Shown piece by piece: positions 23,325 through 31,521 of a stretch of 64,000 nucleotides of DNA (the stretch's first letter is position 1; the number at the start of each line of letters is the position of its first letter). The DNA is from Leekyejoonella antrihumi (lineage in GTDB: Bacteria > Actinomycetota > Actinomycetes > Actinomycetales > Dermatophilaceae). Both the position numbers and the translations under genes were made by a program. The stretch lies in assembly GCF_007845645.1 (NCBI RefSeq), contig NZ_VCQV01000015.1, positions 40,401 to 104,400 on the forward strand. The letters run 5' to 3'. The notes beneath the pieces were generated by a model. That model ran no database searches. It was not told the origin of the DNA and saw nothing but the letters and a program-made list of their open reading frames with translations.

Positions 23325-24928
23325 GCTCACTTGTCGTGATCGGATGTGCCGACCAGACACTCGGATACGAGCTGCGCTCGCAGCTCGACGAGGTGGGCGA
23401 CATCGAGATCGGCTACATCGCCGAAAGTACGATCGAGTTCTCCGAGGCGGTGCTGCGTCTTGACCCGGACGTTGCGATCCTGCACGACGCGCTCGGTCCA
23501 CATGCTCCGATCGACCTGCTGCGCGACTTGTCATTGCGGCGGCCCGCAATGGCCACCCTGATCGTGTGCAGCGACACGTCGTCCGACGTGTTGGTTCCGT
23601 TGATGGAGGCCGGTGCTCGCGGGGTGCTGAGTCACCCCCTTGCCTTCGAAGAGGTCCGCACTCGCATCAAGGCAGCGATCGACTGGGCATCGGCCATGGA
23701 ACGCATGGTCCGCAACACCCGCGACGACAGCTCGACCGGAGGCGCACGAATCATCTGCTTCACCGGCTCCAAGGGTGGCGTCGGGACGTCGACCATCGCG
23801 ACGCATCTCGCGCTCGACGTGGTGCGCGAGGTTCCTGGGCATCGGGTGGCTCTCCTGGACCTGGACCTGGAGAAGGGCGACGTCTCGAGCTTGATCGACG
23901 TCCGTTACCGCACATCGATCGCTGACATCGCCAAGATCTCCGACGACCTGAGCATCCGCACTGTCACCGACGCTGTCGTCCCCCATGAGTCCGGCGTGCA
24001 CCTTCTGCTCACGCCGCCGTCCGTGCAAGACGTGGAGTACATCACGCCGCACGCGGTCCGTGTCATCCTCACCTTCCTGCGTCAGGCCTACGACCTGGTG
24101 ATTGTCGATGGCGGCTCGCACGTGACTCCCACGCAGGTCGCCGTGGTCGAGCTCGCCGACGAGGTGATCATCACCACGACGCCGGACGTGCTCTCGCTTC
24201 GTGGTGTCCGCAGAACACTGGACTCATGGCAGGACCTCGGCGTGCGCAAGCCGGAGATGAGTCGGGTCCTCGTGAACAATAGCAACAAGCAGAACACCAT
24301 TCAGGCCGACGTTGTCCAGCGTCTCGCACAAGCGCCGGTGATCTCCATCGCGTTGCCGTCGTTGCATCGTCAGCTGGAAGCGGCCGTCAATTCCCGTGAT
24401 CCGTTGTCGGTGCATGATCGCTCCTGGTGGAAGGCGCTGCGAGCGATCGGCAAAGAGATCGCCCTCGTTCAGGCACCGGCGCGCAAGGACATCGCCGCTC
24501 AAGCCATTACGGATGACATCACCTCGCGCAAGGGTAGGCGGAAGGCGCACCAAGTGCGACGGCACGGCCGCAAGAGCGCCAATTCAGAGTTGGGCCAGCT
24601 GACCATCGAACTCGTAGGGCTGCTCCCGGCCATATTCCTCGTGGCGGCCTTCATCTGGCAGATCGGTCTGGTCGGGATGACCTTCATGTGGGCCTCCTAC
24701 GCCGCGGATGCGGCGGCACGGCAGGCATCAATCGGCAAGGCTCCCGGCCCCGCGGCCGAAGCCCGGGTGCCGTCGTACTTTCGCGACGGGATGAGCGTCG
24801 ATCCGAGCTCGAGTGCACCGACGAGTGGTCGGGTCGACGTCAGCGTCAGGGTACCGGTTCTGGCCCCAGGCCTGCTGAACTCGCCATGGTCGGTGCGTAT
24901 CGACCGGACGGTCGTCGTCGAGCCATGA
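23321..24928 (+). CDS. tadZ: TadZ/CpaE ATPase fused to a TadE-like pseudopilin
   Basis: 535 residues. Residues about 1-120 form an atypical receiver-like domain. From about 140 there is a MinD/ParA-type ATPase with the deviant Walker A SKGGVGTSTIATHLA (about residue 149), LLDLDLEKGD, and VIVDGG in place of Walker B. After a basic linker (RKGRRKAHQVRRHGRK) a TadE-type segment begins at about 421: SELGQLTIELVGLLPAIFLV, the usual G-Q-x-x-x-E pilin-like processing region plus TM, and about 75 further residues. TadZ normally ends at the ATPase and tadE is a separate gene. The fusion would tether the polar localisation factor to the membrane unless the peptidase cleaves it apart. Confidence 0.88.
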   Translation: MSSLVVIGCADQTLGYELRSQLDEVGDIEIGYIAESTIEFSEAVLRLDPDVAILHDALGPHAPIDLLRDLSLRRPAMATLIVCSDTSSDVLVPLMEAGARGVLSHPLAFEEVRTRIKAAIDWASAMERMVRNTRDDSSTGGARIICFTGSKGGVGTSTIATHLALDVVREVPGHRVALLDLDLEKGDVSSLIDVRYRTSIADIAKISDDLSIRTVTDAVVPHESGVHLLLTPPSVQDVEYITPHAVRVILTFLRQAYDLVIVDGGSHVTPTQVAVVELADEVIITTTPDVLSLRGVRRTLDSWQDLGVRKPEMSRVLVNNSNKQNTIQADVVQRLAQAPVISIALPSLHRQLEAAVNSRDPLSVHDRSWWKALRAIGKEIALVQAPARKDIAAQAITDDITSRKGRRKAHQVRRHGRKSANSELGQLTIELVGLLPAIFLVAAFIWQIGLVGMTFMWASYAADAAARQASIGKAPGPAAEARVPSYFRDGMSVDPSSSAPTSGRVDVSVRVPVLAPGLLNSPWSVRIDRTVVVEP

Positions 24929-25278
24929 CCAGTTCCCGATTCGGCAAGATCGGCTCCCGTCGCAATCAGCGTGGCAGCGCGAGCATTGAGCTCGTCGGGC
25001 TGCTGCCCGTTGTCGTCGTGGTCGTGCTATTGGTCCTGCAGTTCATCGCTGCGGCCTATGTGTCCAACGTGACGACGACCGCGGCGCGAGCCGCCGCGCG
25101 CGCCTACTCGTTGGGCGAAAACCCAACTGCTGCGGTGGACCGCTCGCTGCCGTTCGGCCTTCGGGCCAAGGTGGTCACACTGTATGGACCGGATCACGGA
25201 GCGACGGTCGAGGTGACGGTGCCGCGCCTTGGACCACTTCCTGCGCCCACGGTCTCCGAGAGCGCGGTCATGCCGTGA
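24925..25278 (+). CDS. tadE: TadE-like pseudopilin
   Basis: 117 residues from the ATG at 24925, overlapping the tadZ stop as ATGA. The N-terminal processing region NQRGSASIELVGLLPVVVVV, with one TM (LLPVVVVVVLLVLQFIAAAYV), is followed by TTTAARAAARAYSLGENPT, typical of TadE minor pseudopilins. It should be processed by the A24 peptidase and take part in initiating or anchoring the Flp fibre. It is very similar in design to the C-terminal part of the preceding fusion, which suggests tandem duplication. The stop overlaps the tadA GTG start (GTGA). Confidence 0.85.
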   Translation: MTSSRFGKIGSRRNQRGSASIELVGLLPVVVVVVLLVLQFIAAAYVSNVTTTAARAAARAYSLGENPTAAVDRSLPFGLRAKVVTLYGPDHGATVEVTVPRLGPLPAPTVSESAVMP

Positions 25279-26660
25279 GGGGCCATTTCTCGGATAGCCC
25301 ACTCACCAACGCCGATCCGATGGACGGTGCCAACGGATCGAGGTCCGGCACCCGCATCCACTCCGCTGCCTCGGATCGGCAGGACGAGGCTCTGATTCGC
25401 CGGTTCAAGAGGATCCTCCTGGACGAGATCGACCTCAATGAGCTCGGCCGGATGGACACCGCTCAGCGCCGGATCCGGTTGGAGCGGGTGATGGCTCATC
25501 TGGTCTCCCGTGAGGGCCTGATCCTCAGCTCACGCGAACGAAACCGACTGGTCCGCAGAGTCGTCGACGAGGCCGTCGGGCTCGGGGTGCTCGAGCCTCT
25601 GCTGGCCGATGACACCATCAGCGAAATCATGGTCAATGGTCATCGGGAGGTCTACGTCGAGCGGTTCGGCAAGCTCCAACGCGTGCCGTCCTCCTTCTCC
25701 AGCGAGGAGCAGCTGCTGCAGACCATCGACCGGATCGTCTCCACCGTGAACCGCCGTGTGGACGAGTCCAATCCGATGGTCGACGCGCGGCTGCCGGCGG
25801 ATGCCCGGATGCCCCGTGGAGCTCGCGTGCACGTTGTCCTGCCACCTCTCGCGCTCAACGGGCCAGTCGTCACCATCCGGTTGTTCCCCAAGGCCTATGG
25901 ACTTGACGAGCTGCTGGCGCGCGGCAGCCTGGACACTGTCACTGCCGAGTTCCTCGCGTCATGTGTCCGGGCCCGGCTCAACATCGTCGTGTCCGGTGGC
26001 ACGTCGTCCGGGAAGACGACCATGCTCAACGCGTTGTCCGCATTCATCCCCACGCATGAGCGGATCATCACCATCGAGGACGCCGCCGAGCTGTCCCTTG
26101 AGCAGGATCACGTCATCCGCCTCGAGACGCGCCCATCCAACGTCGAGGGCCGCGGCGAGGTGCCAATCCGGGAGCTGGTGCGCAACTCCCTTCGCATGCG
26201 GCCGGATCGGATCGTCGTCGGTGAGTGCCGCGGCGGCGAGGCGCTGGACATGCTCCAGGCGATGAATACCGGCCACGAGGGTTCTTTGACGACCGTGCAC
26301 GCCAACACCGCCGCAGATGCCCTGATTCGCCTGGAGACCCTCGCGTCTATGAGCGACATCGAGATTCCGTTCAAGGCCTTGCACGACCAGGTCAACGAAG
26401 CGATCAACGTCATCGTGCAATTACAACGGGGGTCTGACGGTGTCCGCCGCATCGTCGCCTGCGACTACGTGGTTTCCGCTCGCAACGAGCCGTTCTCTCT
26501 TCATACTCTGATGCGTTGGGACCCCCGTGCGCCATCCGAGACCGGCAAACCTGGTGCGTTCGTGCTCGGTACCGCGCCCCCGGACCTCGCACGACGGCTC
26601 CACGCGAGCGGCGAATCGCTGCCTGCGGGTCTCTCACTGACGAACCAGGACGCACCATGA
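25275..26660 (+). CDS. tadA: Tad secretion ATPase TadA/CpaF
   Basis: 461 residues, GTG start coupled to tadE. Walker A SGGTSSGKTTMLNAL (about residue 240), Asp box ERIITIEDAAELSLEQ, Walker B RPDRIVVGECRGGEALDML and His box TGHEGSLTTVHANTA are all intact, so it should be an active type II/IV secretion ATPase. It drives Flp pilus assembly at the inner face of the membrane. The N-terminal 90 residues carry the usual RNIVDEAVGLGVLEPLL-type helical region in the form VVDEAVGLGVLEPLLADDTI. Confidence 0.95.
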   Translation: MRGHFSDSPLTNADPMDGANGSRSGTRIHSAASDRQDEALIRRFKRILLDEIDLNELGRMDTAQRRIRLERVMAHLVSREGLILSSRERNRLVRRVVDEAVGLGVLEPLLADDTISEIMVNGHREVYVERFGKLQRVPSSFSSEEQLLQTIDRIVSTVNRRVDESNPMVDARLPADARMPRGARVHVVLPPLALNGPVVTIRLFPKAYGLDELLARGSLDTVTAEFLASCVRARLNIVVSGGTSSGKTTMLNALSAFIPTHERIITIEDAAELSLEQDHVIRLETRPSNVEGRGEVPIRELVRNSLRMRPDRIVVGECRGGEALDMLQAMNTGHEGSLTTVHANTAADALIRLETLASMSDIEIPFKALHDQVNEAINVIVQLQRGSDGVRRIVACDYVVSARNEPFSLHTLMRWDPRAPSETGKPGAFVLGTAPPDLARRLHASGESLPAGLSLTNQDAP

Positions 26661-27580
26661 TGCCGGTGCTGCTCCCGATTGCCACCTTCGTCATGGTCGT
26701 CGTATTCGCCTGTGCAGTGTTTGACCTCGCAGGCGCAGTCAGTGATCGCGCTCGGTTGCGTGAGCTCATCCTTGCCGACGAGAGCACCAGCGGTCGGACA
26801 ACGTGGCAACGCTTGAACACGAGGTTCCGGCAGACCCGGATCGGCACACGGGTGGAGCAGCAGCTGGTGCTCGCCGGCGTTGACCGTCCACCTCTTCTGG
26901 TCGTGACGATCACCGCTGCCGTTGGCGTTGTCGCCAGTCTCGCGCTTGACAAACTCTTGGCTCCGGCATTCCTCATCGTCGGCTTTCTGCTCGCGATCCA
27001 AGGTCTGCGTATCTTTCTGCGTCGAGCGCGAGACCGGCGGCGCGAGGCGTTCATCGTTCAGATGCCCGAGCTCGCAAGGGTGCTCGCCAACGCCACCAGT
27101 GCCGGCCTGTCCATCCGCACCGCGATCGAAATGGCATCGGAGGAGCTCAGCGAGCCGGCCTCTACCGAGCTTTCCCGAGTGGCCCGGACCATGCAGTTCG
27201 GCGACACGCTGGAAACAGGCCTGCTCGGCATCTTGAACCGACTGCCGTCCCGGGAGATCAAGGTGCTCGTGTCCACACTGTTGGTGTCGTCGCGCAGCGG
27301 AGGTTCGTTGGTCACGTCACTGCGGGGAATCGCCGACACCCTGGAAGCGCGTAAAGAGACCCGGCGTGAGGTTCGCACCACCCTGGCCCAGGCGACACTC
27401 ACCGGATACATGGTTGCCGTCATGGGCATCTTGATGCTGATCATGCTCAACACGCTCCATCCGGGAACCGTGCAGCGGATGACCACGAACCCCGTTGGCG
27501 AGGTCGCGCTCGTCATCGCCGGGCTGCTCTACGCCTTGGGGCTGTTCCTCATCCACAAGATCACTCGGATCGAACCATGA
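26657..27580 (+). CDS. tadB: Tad pilus inner-membrane platform protein TadB
   Basis: 307 residues from the ATG at 26657, overlapping the tadA stop; a second ATG follows directly. One N-terminal TM, a pair of TM helices at about 80-120, the T2SSF domain with QMPELARVLANATSAGLSIR, and C-terminal TM helices (MVAVMGILMLIMLNTLH; VALVIAGLLYALGLFLIHKI). With TadC it forms the membrane platform on which TadA acts. Length matches actinobacterial TadB (about 300). Confidence 0.92.
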   Translation: MMPVLLPIATFVMVVVFACAVFDLAGAVSDRARLRELILADESTSGRTTWQRLNTRFRQTRIGTRVEQQLVLAGVDRPPLLVVTITAAVGVVASLALDKLLAPAFLIVGFLLAIQGLRIFLRRARDRRREAFIVQMPELARVLANATSAGLSIRTAIEMASEELSEPASTELSRVARTMQFGDTLETGLLGILNRLPSREIKVLVSTLLVSSRSGGSLVTSLRGIADTLEARKETRREVRTTLAQATLTGYMVAVMGILMLIMLNTLHPGTVQRMTTNPVGEVALVIAGLLYALGLFLIHKITRIEP

Positions 27581-28479
27581 CTGCGTTGCTGGGGCCGTTG
27601 GTCGGGCTTGCGAGTGTACTGGTCTACGTGCTCGTCATCGTGGGCTATCGCCGGATGCGTTCGGACACCGCCGACGGACTAGCCGTCGAAGATCTCGTGC
27701 TGCTTCGAAGCGTTCAGAAGAAGGAGGCGAGAGGCCGGGGGGCCGTCGGTCGCCTCGCCGCACCGTTCGTGCCGCTTCTGCGACGTAGCCTCGGGCACAG
27801 CCGAATCGCGGCCCTGCAGCGTCTGATCGATGAGGCCGGCCGTCCTGATGGAATGACGGTCGACGAGTTCCTCACTCGCGTGGTCATGTGGTATCTCCTG
27901 GTAGTCCCTCTCGCGCTGATCCGCCTGGTCCAAGGCAGTGTTCTCACCGCGCTCGTGGCCATGGCAGTACCGCTGCTCCTGACCTTCGGCAAGCTGGTCG
28001 GCAGCCGCCGCAAGCGCCGGGACGGGATCGACAGCATGCTGCCGGACTTCCTGGACATCCTCGCGGTCACTGTCACCGCCGGGGTCGCGTTCCGTCCGGC
28101 GCTCGCCCGAGTGAGCAGCCGATTCGAGGGACCACTCGGAGCCGAGATCGAGATCACCATGGGCCAGCTGCAAAATGGCGCATCGGTGCGACAGGCGTTC
28201 ACCGGCCTGAAGGAGCGCAACTCGTCGGACTCGATGAACCAGTTCGTCTCCGCGTTCCTGCAGTCGGAGGAACTGGGCGCCCCACTCGCCGACACCTTGA
28301 ACACCATCGCCTCGGATATGCGGCGTGGCGCGGCGCAGCGGATGCGGCGCAAGGCCGCCCGTGCCTCCCCTCAGATCACCCTCGTCACCTCGCTGGTCCT
28401 GGTGCCCGCCGTCCTCATCATGGTGCTTGTCGGGATCATCGTGGGCAGCGATGTCAACCTCGGGATGCTCTTTGGTTGA
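27577..28479 (+). CDS. tadC: Tad pilus inner-membrane platform protein TadC
   Basis: 300 residues, ATGA overlap with tadB. The T2SSF domain is marked by DGIDSMLPDFLDILAVTVTA (about residue 150) and the glycine-containing GASVRQAFTGLKERNSSDSM. TM helices lie at the N-terminus, at about 105-145 and at the C-terminus (VTSLVLVPAVLIMVLVGIIV). It is the partner of TadB in the assembly platform. A two-component pair follows directly. Confidence 0.92.
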   Translation: MTALLGPLVGLASVLVYVLVIVGYRRMRSDTADGLAVEDLVLLRSVQKKEARGRGAVGRLAAPFVPLLRRSLGHSRIAALQRLIDEAGRPDGMTVDEFLTRVVMWYLLVVPLALIRLVQGSVLTALVAMAVPLLLTFGKLVGSRRKRRDGIDSMLPDFLDILAVTVTAGVAFRPALARVSSRFEGPLGAEIEITMGQLQNGASVRQAFTGLKERNSSDSMNQFVSAFLQSEELGAPLADTLNTIASDMRRGAAQRMRRKAARASPQITLVTSLVLVPAVLIMVLVGIIVGSDVNLGMLFG

Positions 28480-28486
28480 GTCACCG

Positions 28487-29653
28487 ATGCCGGTTGCGAA
28501 CCGGCTGTTCCGAATCATCGTCCAGAGCGCCTTCCTCATCCGTCTCATGGCGCTCATGCTGGCCTGCGCGTCGTCGGTCGGCAGGCAGCTCACGACCGGA
28601 TTCATGCTCTGGGGCGTCCTCCTCGGCGCGAGTAGCTTTCTCGGCCTCACCAGCCGCATCGATGCCATCGGCTTCGTGATGCGGCACCCCGCTCTCGCCA
28701 TGATCGACGTCGCCATCGTCGTCACCATGCTGTCCATCGAAGGCCCGGACAACGTGCTCATGCTGGCCACCCTGCCGACTGCCCTGCTGGTGGGAGCACT
28801 CTTCCGTTGGACCACCGCACTCCCACTGCTGGTCGTGCTCGAGCTCGGCTACTTCGGTGCGCTCGCCGCCCATGGCGTATCGGTTGCGGATGCGCCATAC
28901 ATCATGCGTGTCGGCATCCCCTTCATCTATCTCGCCATGGCGGCGATCGGCCAGGCGATCAACTACGGCACCAGCCAGCTGACTGTGGCCATCGACGCTC
29001 TGCATCGGGCGCAAGCCGAGAAGACCGCTGCCCTGGAGCGGGCCCGGCTGGCGCGGGACATGCATGACTCCCTTGGCAAGACCCTTCACGGCATCTCCCT
29101 CACAGCGGCATCACTGCCGCACTGGATCGCCACCGACTCAGACCGGGCGTCAGCGCTGGCGACCCAGCTCGGAGCCCACTCCGAGGTGGCTTCGCAAGAG
29201 GCGCGCACGCTGCTCACCGGGCTACGTCGGACCGAAACCGACCGGCCGCTTCTGGATCTGCTGGTTGAGCGGTGCAGCCAATGGTCGCAGCGAACGAAGG
29301 TCCTCGCTCGTGCCACCGCGATAGGCCTGGTCGACGTCGACGATGAGACCCGCCTATGCATCCTGTCGGTTGTCGACGAGGCACTGGAGAATGTCGATCG
29401 GCATGCCGCTGCAGATTCCGTCCAGGTCGAGGTCACGGCTGACTCCCAGCGCCTGCAAGTCAGCATCATCGATGACGGCGTCGGCATCGCCGAGAGCATT
29501 GATGGGGCGGTCGGTCGGGCGCGCTATGGGCTTCTGGGGATGCGGGAGCGCGCCGAGTCATTCGCTGGTGACCTCTCTATCACCAGAAATGGTTCTCGGG
29601 GAACTCGTGTCCTGCTGTCGCTGCCTCGCAACGCGGAAGAGAGGACCACATGA
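28487..29653 (+). CDS. Sensor histidine kinase (HisKA_3/NarX type) of the tad locus
   Basis: 388 residues from the ATG at 28487; an in-frame TTG at 28472 that overlaps the tadC end is an alternative. Five or six TM helices occupy the first 165 residues. The phospho-acceptor is in RARLARDMHDSLGKTLHG (His about 192), and the ATPase domain has ILSVVDEALENVDRHAAAD and DDGVGI, then GLLGMRERAESF. Established: such kinases phosphorylate LuxR-type regulators. Its stop overlaps the next gene start (ATGA), and its place at the end of the tad operon implies control of pilus or surface-protein genes. Confidence 0.9.
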   Translation: MPVANRLFRIIVQSAFLIRLMALMLACASSVGRQLTTGFMLWGVLLGASSFLGLTSRIDAIGFVMRHPALAMIDVAIVVTMLSIEGPDNVLMLATLPTALLVGALFRWTTALPLLVVLELGYFGALAAHGVSVADAPYIMRVGIPFIYLAMAAIGQAINYGTSQLTVAIDALHRAQAEKTAALERARLARDMHDSLGKTLHGISLTAASLPHWIATDSDRASALATQLGAHSEVASQEARTLLTGLRRTETDRPLLDLLVERCSQWSQRTKVLARATAIGLVDVDDETRLCILSVVDEALENVDRHAAADSVQVEVTADSQRLQVSIIDDGVGIAESIDGAVGRARYGLLGMRERAESFAGDLSITRNGSRGTRVLLSLPRNAEERTT

Positions 29654-30333
29654 ATGAGCACCAGCCGGCCTTGAAGGCCGACGACCGGACCGCTGATTGG
29701 TCACCACCCTTGCGGGTCGTCGTGGTCGACGACAACGAGATCATCCGAGTGGGCCTACGCAGCATGCTCGAGACCGACCCCACTATCAGGGTGGTCGGCG
29801 AGGCCGGCGACGGCCGCACCGCCGTCGCCGTCGTCAAACGCGAAACGCCGGACGTGGCACTGGTGGATGTGCGCATGCCTGTTGCCGATGGCGTGAGCGT
29901 GGCGTCGGAGGTGCACGATCTGACCAAGGTGTTGATGCTCACCTACTCGGATTCACCAGACATCGTCCGTAGCGCACTCGCCGCCGGCGCCCGCGGCTAT
30001 CTCGTGCACGGGGCCTTCACCCCGCAGGAACTCACGGCGGCCATCCGATCCGTGGCGCAGGGCGGCTCTGTGTTGTCCTCGCAGGCAATCGAGGCCGTCC
30101 AGTCCGCGCTGACGGCCGCGCCGGCCGTGCCCGACCCGAGCCGCCACGACATCCACGGTCTCAGCCGCCGGGAGCGGGAGATCATGGACCTCATCGCACA
30201 GGGCCACACCAACGGCGAGATCTCCGGCGGGCTCTTCCTCGCGGAGAAGACCGTGAAGAATCATGTCAACCACATCTTCGCGAAGCTGGGTGTCACCTCA
30301 CGCTCTGCTGCAGTCGCGCTCTGGCTCGGTTGA
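29650..30333 (+). CDS. NarL/LuxR-type response regulator of the tad locus
   Basis: 227 residues. The receiver domain shows VVVVDDNEIIRVGL, the phospho-Asp in VALVDVRMPVADG (about residue 74), the conserved Thr in LMLTYSD, and a Lys-position variant: the usual K in strand 5 is replaced (RGYLVHGAFTP). The HTH is GLSRREREIMDLIAQGHTNG, then KTVKNHVNHIFAKLG. It is the partner of the preceding kinase. The replaced lysine may alter phosphorylation-dependent switching. A likely target is the flp promoter starting about 60 bp downstream, where a GGGCCC dyad lies. Confidence 0.9.
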   Translation: MNEHQPALKADDRTADWSPPLRVVVVDDNEIIRVGLRSMLETDPTIRVVGEAGDGRTAVAVVKRETPDVALVDVRMPVADGVSVASEVHDLTKVLMLTYSDSPDIVRSALAAGARGYLVHGAFTPQELTAAIRSVAQGGSVLSSQAIEAVQSALTAAPAVPDPSRHDIHGLSRREREIMDLIAQGHTNGEISGGLFLAEKTVKNHVNHIFAKLGVTSRSAAVALWLG

Positions 30334-30395
30334 ACTCCACCAAGAAGCCTGGCCATTGGCCCCGCTCAATGGGGGTGAAGTTGGGCCTTCTATTA

Positions 30396-30408
30396 GGTCC
30401 GCGGGCCC
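30396..30408. promoter_or_regulatory. GGTCCGCGGGCCC element upstream of flp
   Basis: This 13-mer lies about 100 bp before the flp start, just after TTGGGCCTTCTATTA. The same 13-mer with one change (GGTCCGTGGGCCC, minus strand 35361-35349) lies about 90 bp before flp2. Sharing by two pilin genes about 5 kb apart suggests a common regulator site, perhaps for the adjacent NarL-type protein. It is inferred only from conservation and position. Confidence 0.4.
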
Positions 30409-30509
30409 TGCCTCAGGCAGCGCATGCCTCGTAATGTCTTCCATGTCAACAGGAACGCCCCATCAGGGGGACGGGGCACAGACTCCCCGGAAGAGGAATG
30501 AGGAGCACA

Positions 30510-30719
30510 ATGACACGAGCACTGATCGCCACCCGGGTCCGCATCATCAAGGCCGTGGAGGGTCGTGACGAGAAGGGTCAGGGCACCCTCGAATACGTCG
30601 GTATGATCGCGCTCGCCGCTCTCCTGGTCGGCGCTATCGTCACCGCATTCGGCAGCGGAACGGCGCTCTCCGGCGAGGTGACCAAGGCCATCAACAAGAT
30701 CAGCACGATCATGCCATAG
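30510..30719 (+). CDS. flp: Flp/Fap-type pilin
   Basis: 69 residues from the ATG at 30510 with GAGGAG 4 bases upstream; an ATG at 30498 is too close to its RBS. Basic leader (MTRALIATRVRIIKAVEGRD), then the pilin core KGQGTLEYVGMIALAALLVG with the G/xxxE type processing site, one hydrophobic helix and the tail TKAINKISTIMP. It is the major subunit of the Tad pilus, cut by the A24 peptidase. It has its own promoter region of about 170 bp after the response regulator gene, and strong terminators behind it. Confidence 0.92.
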   Translation: MTRALIATRVRIIKAVEGRDEKGQGTLEYVGMIALAALLVGAIVTAFGSGTALSGEVTKAINKISTIMP

Positions 30720-30736
30720 CCACAACCAACAGAGTC

Positions 30737-30781
30737 AAGGTGCTGCGTGCCGATCTCAGGGGAATCGGCGCGCAGCACCTT
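30737..30781. terminator. Terminator hairpin after flp (bidirectional)
   Basis: AAGGTGCTGCGTGCCGAT pairs with ATCGGCGCGCAGCACCTT across an 8- to 9-base loop, an 18-bp stem with one G-U position. It sits 18 bp after the flp stop and between convergent genes, so it can serve both strands. No long T-tract follows. Confidence 0.7.
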
Positions 30782-30827
30782 GTCTGCGCGTGCGCCTCGA
30801 AACGGGTTGCGGCACTGCCCGCTACGT

Positions 30828-30861
30828 GCAGGCCCGGGGCGGTCAACCGCTCCGGGCCTGC
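30828..30861. terminator. Second terminator-like hairpin between flp and the lipoprotein gene
   Basis: GCAGGCCCGGGGCGGT and ACCGCTCCGGGCCTGC form a 16-bp stem with a 2-base loop and one G-U pair. It ends 15 bp from the stop of the minus-strand lipoprotein gene and probably terminates that operon, back to back with the hairpin at 30737-30781. Confidence 0.65.
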
Positions 30862-30876
30862 CACGCGTGAGGAGGC

Positions 30877-31521
30877 TCAGGAGGTGCGGACGTGCGCGCC
30901 GACCCGAGTCGTCGCGACCACGTGCACCAGATTGATCGAGTCGAACAGGGTCGGTGGTGCCTTCGCCGTGACCGACACGAACCGGCCGTCGGAGGTCTCC
31001 CCCATCAACACCACCGATTTCAGCGAGGGCGTGACGGACGGGTCCAGAAACGTGAACTGGTAGGTGCCGGTGAGACCGGGCCAAGTCGCCTCGGCGACCT
31101 TGAGCGCCGGGACGTGCTCCACATCGACCAGCTGACCATGGAAGGACTCCGCCTCCTGCGCCGCGCTCATGACGTCCTTGCCGTTCGACAGCGTGACGGC
31201 AACGGCGGCGTACTGGCCGTGATAAGACGTCGTCGAGACGAATAGGGTGGTCGTGCCCTTGTCCTGTCGGCTCGGCTGCCCCTTCTGTTTCATCGTCGCG
31301 GGCAACCACACGCTGGCCGGCCCGACCTGACGACGCGAACCACTACCGCTCGGATCGCTCGATGTCGGGACGAAGAGCGGGGCCGACCTGCTCGCCGACC
31401 CGGGCACTGTGGTCGCGTGCGAGGTCGTGGACCCGGTCGATGATGTTGACCCGCCGGAGGAGCATGCAGACAGCAGGGTCACCCCGACCATACTGATTAC
31501 CAACGCTGTTCGAGCATTCAT
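30877..31521 (-). CDS. Lipoprotein of the minus-strand pilus-associated operon
   Basis: 214 residues. Signal peptide with lipobox LLSAC (Cys about 20), then a Ser/Thr-rich linker and a folded domain of about 130 residues from ASVWLPATMKQKGQ. It contains the pattern VAVTLSNGKDVMSAAQEAES and GTYQFTFLDPSVTPSLKSVV. No family recognised. It is the last gene of the operon and its start overlaps the preceding stop (ATGA at 31518). Operon position suggests an envelope protein working with the OmpA-domain protein. Confidence 0.75.
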   Translation of the reverse strand: MNARTALVISMVGVTLLSACSSGGSTSSTGSTTSHATTVPGSASRSAPLFVPTSSDPSGSGSRRQVGPASVWLPATMKQKGQPSRQDKGTTTLFVSTTSYHGQYAAVAVTLSNGKDVMSAAQEAESFHGQLVDVEHVPALKVAEATWPGLTGTYQFTFLDPSVTPSLKSVVLMGETSDGRFVSVTAKAPPTLFDSINLVHVVATTRVGAHVRTS

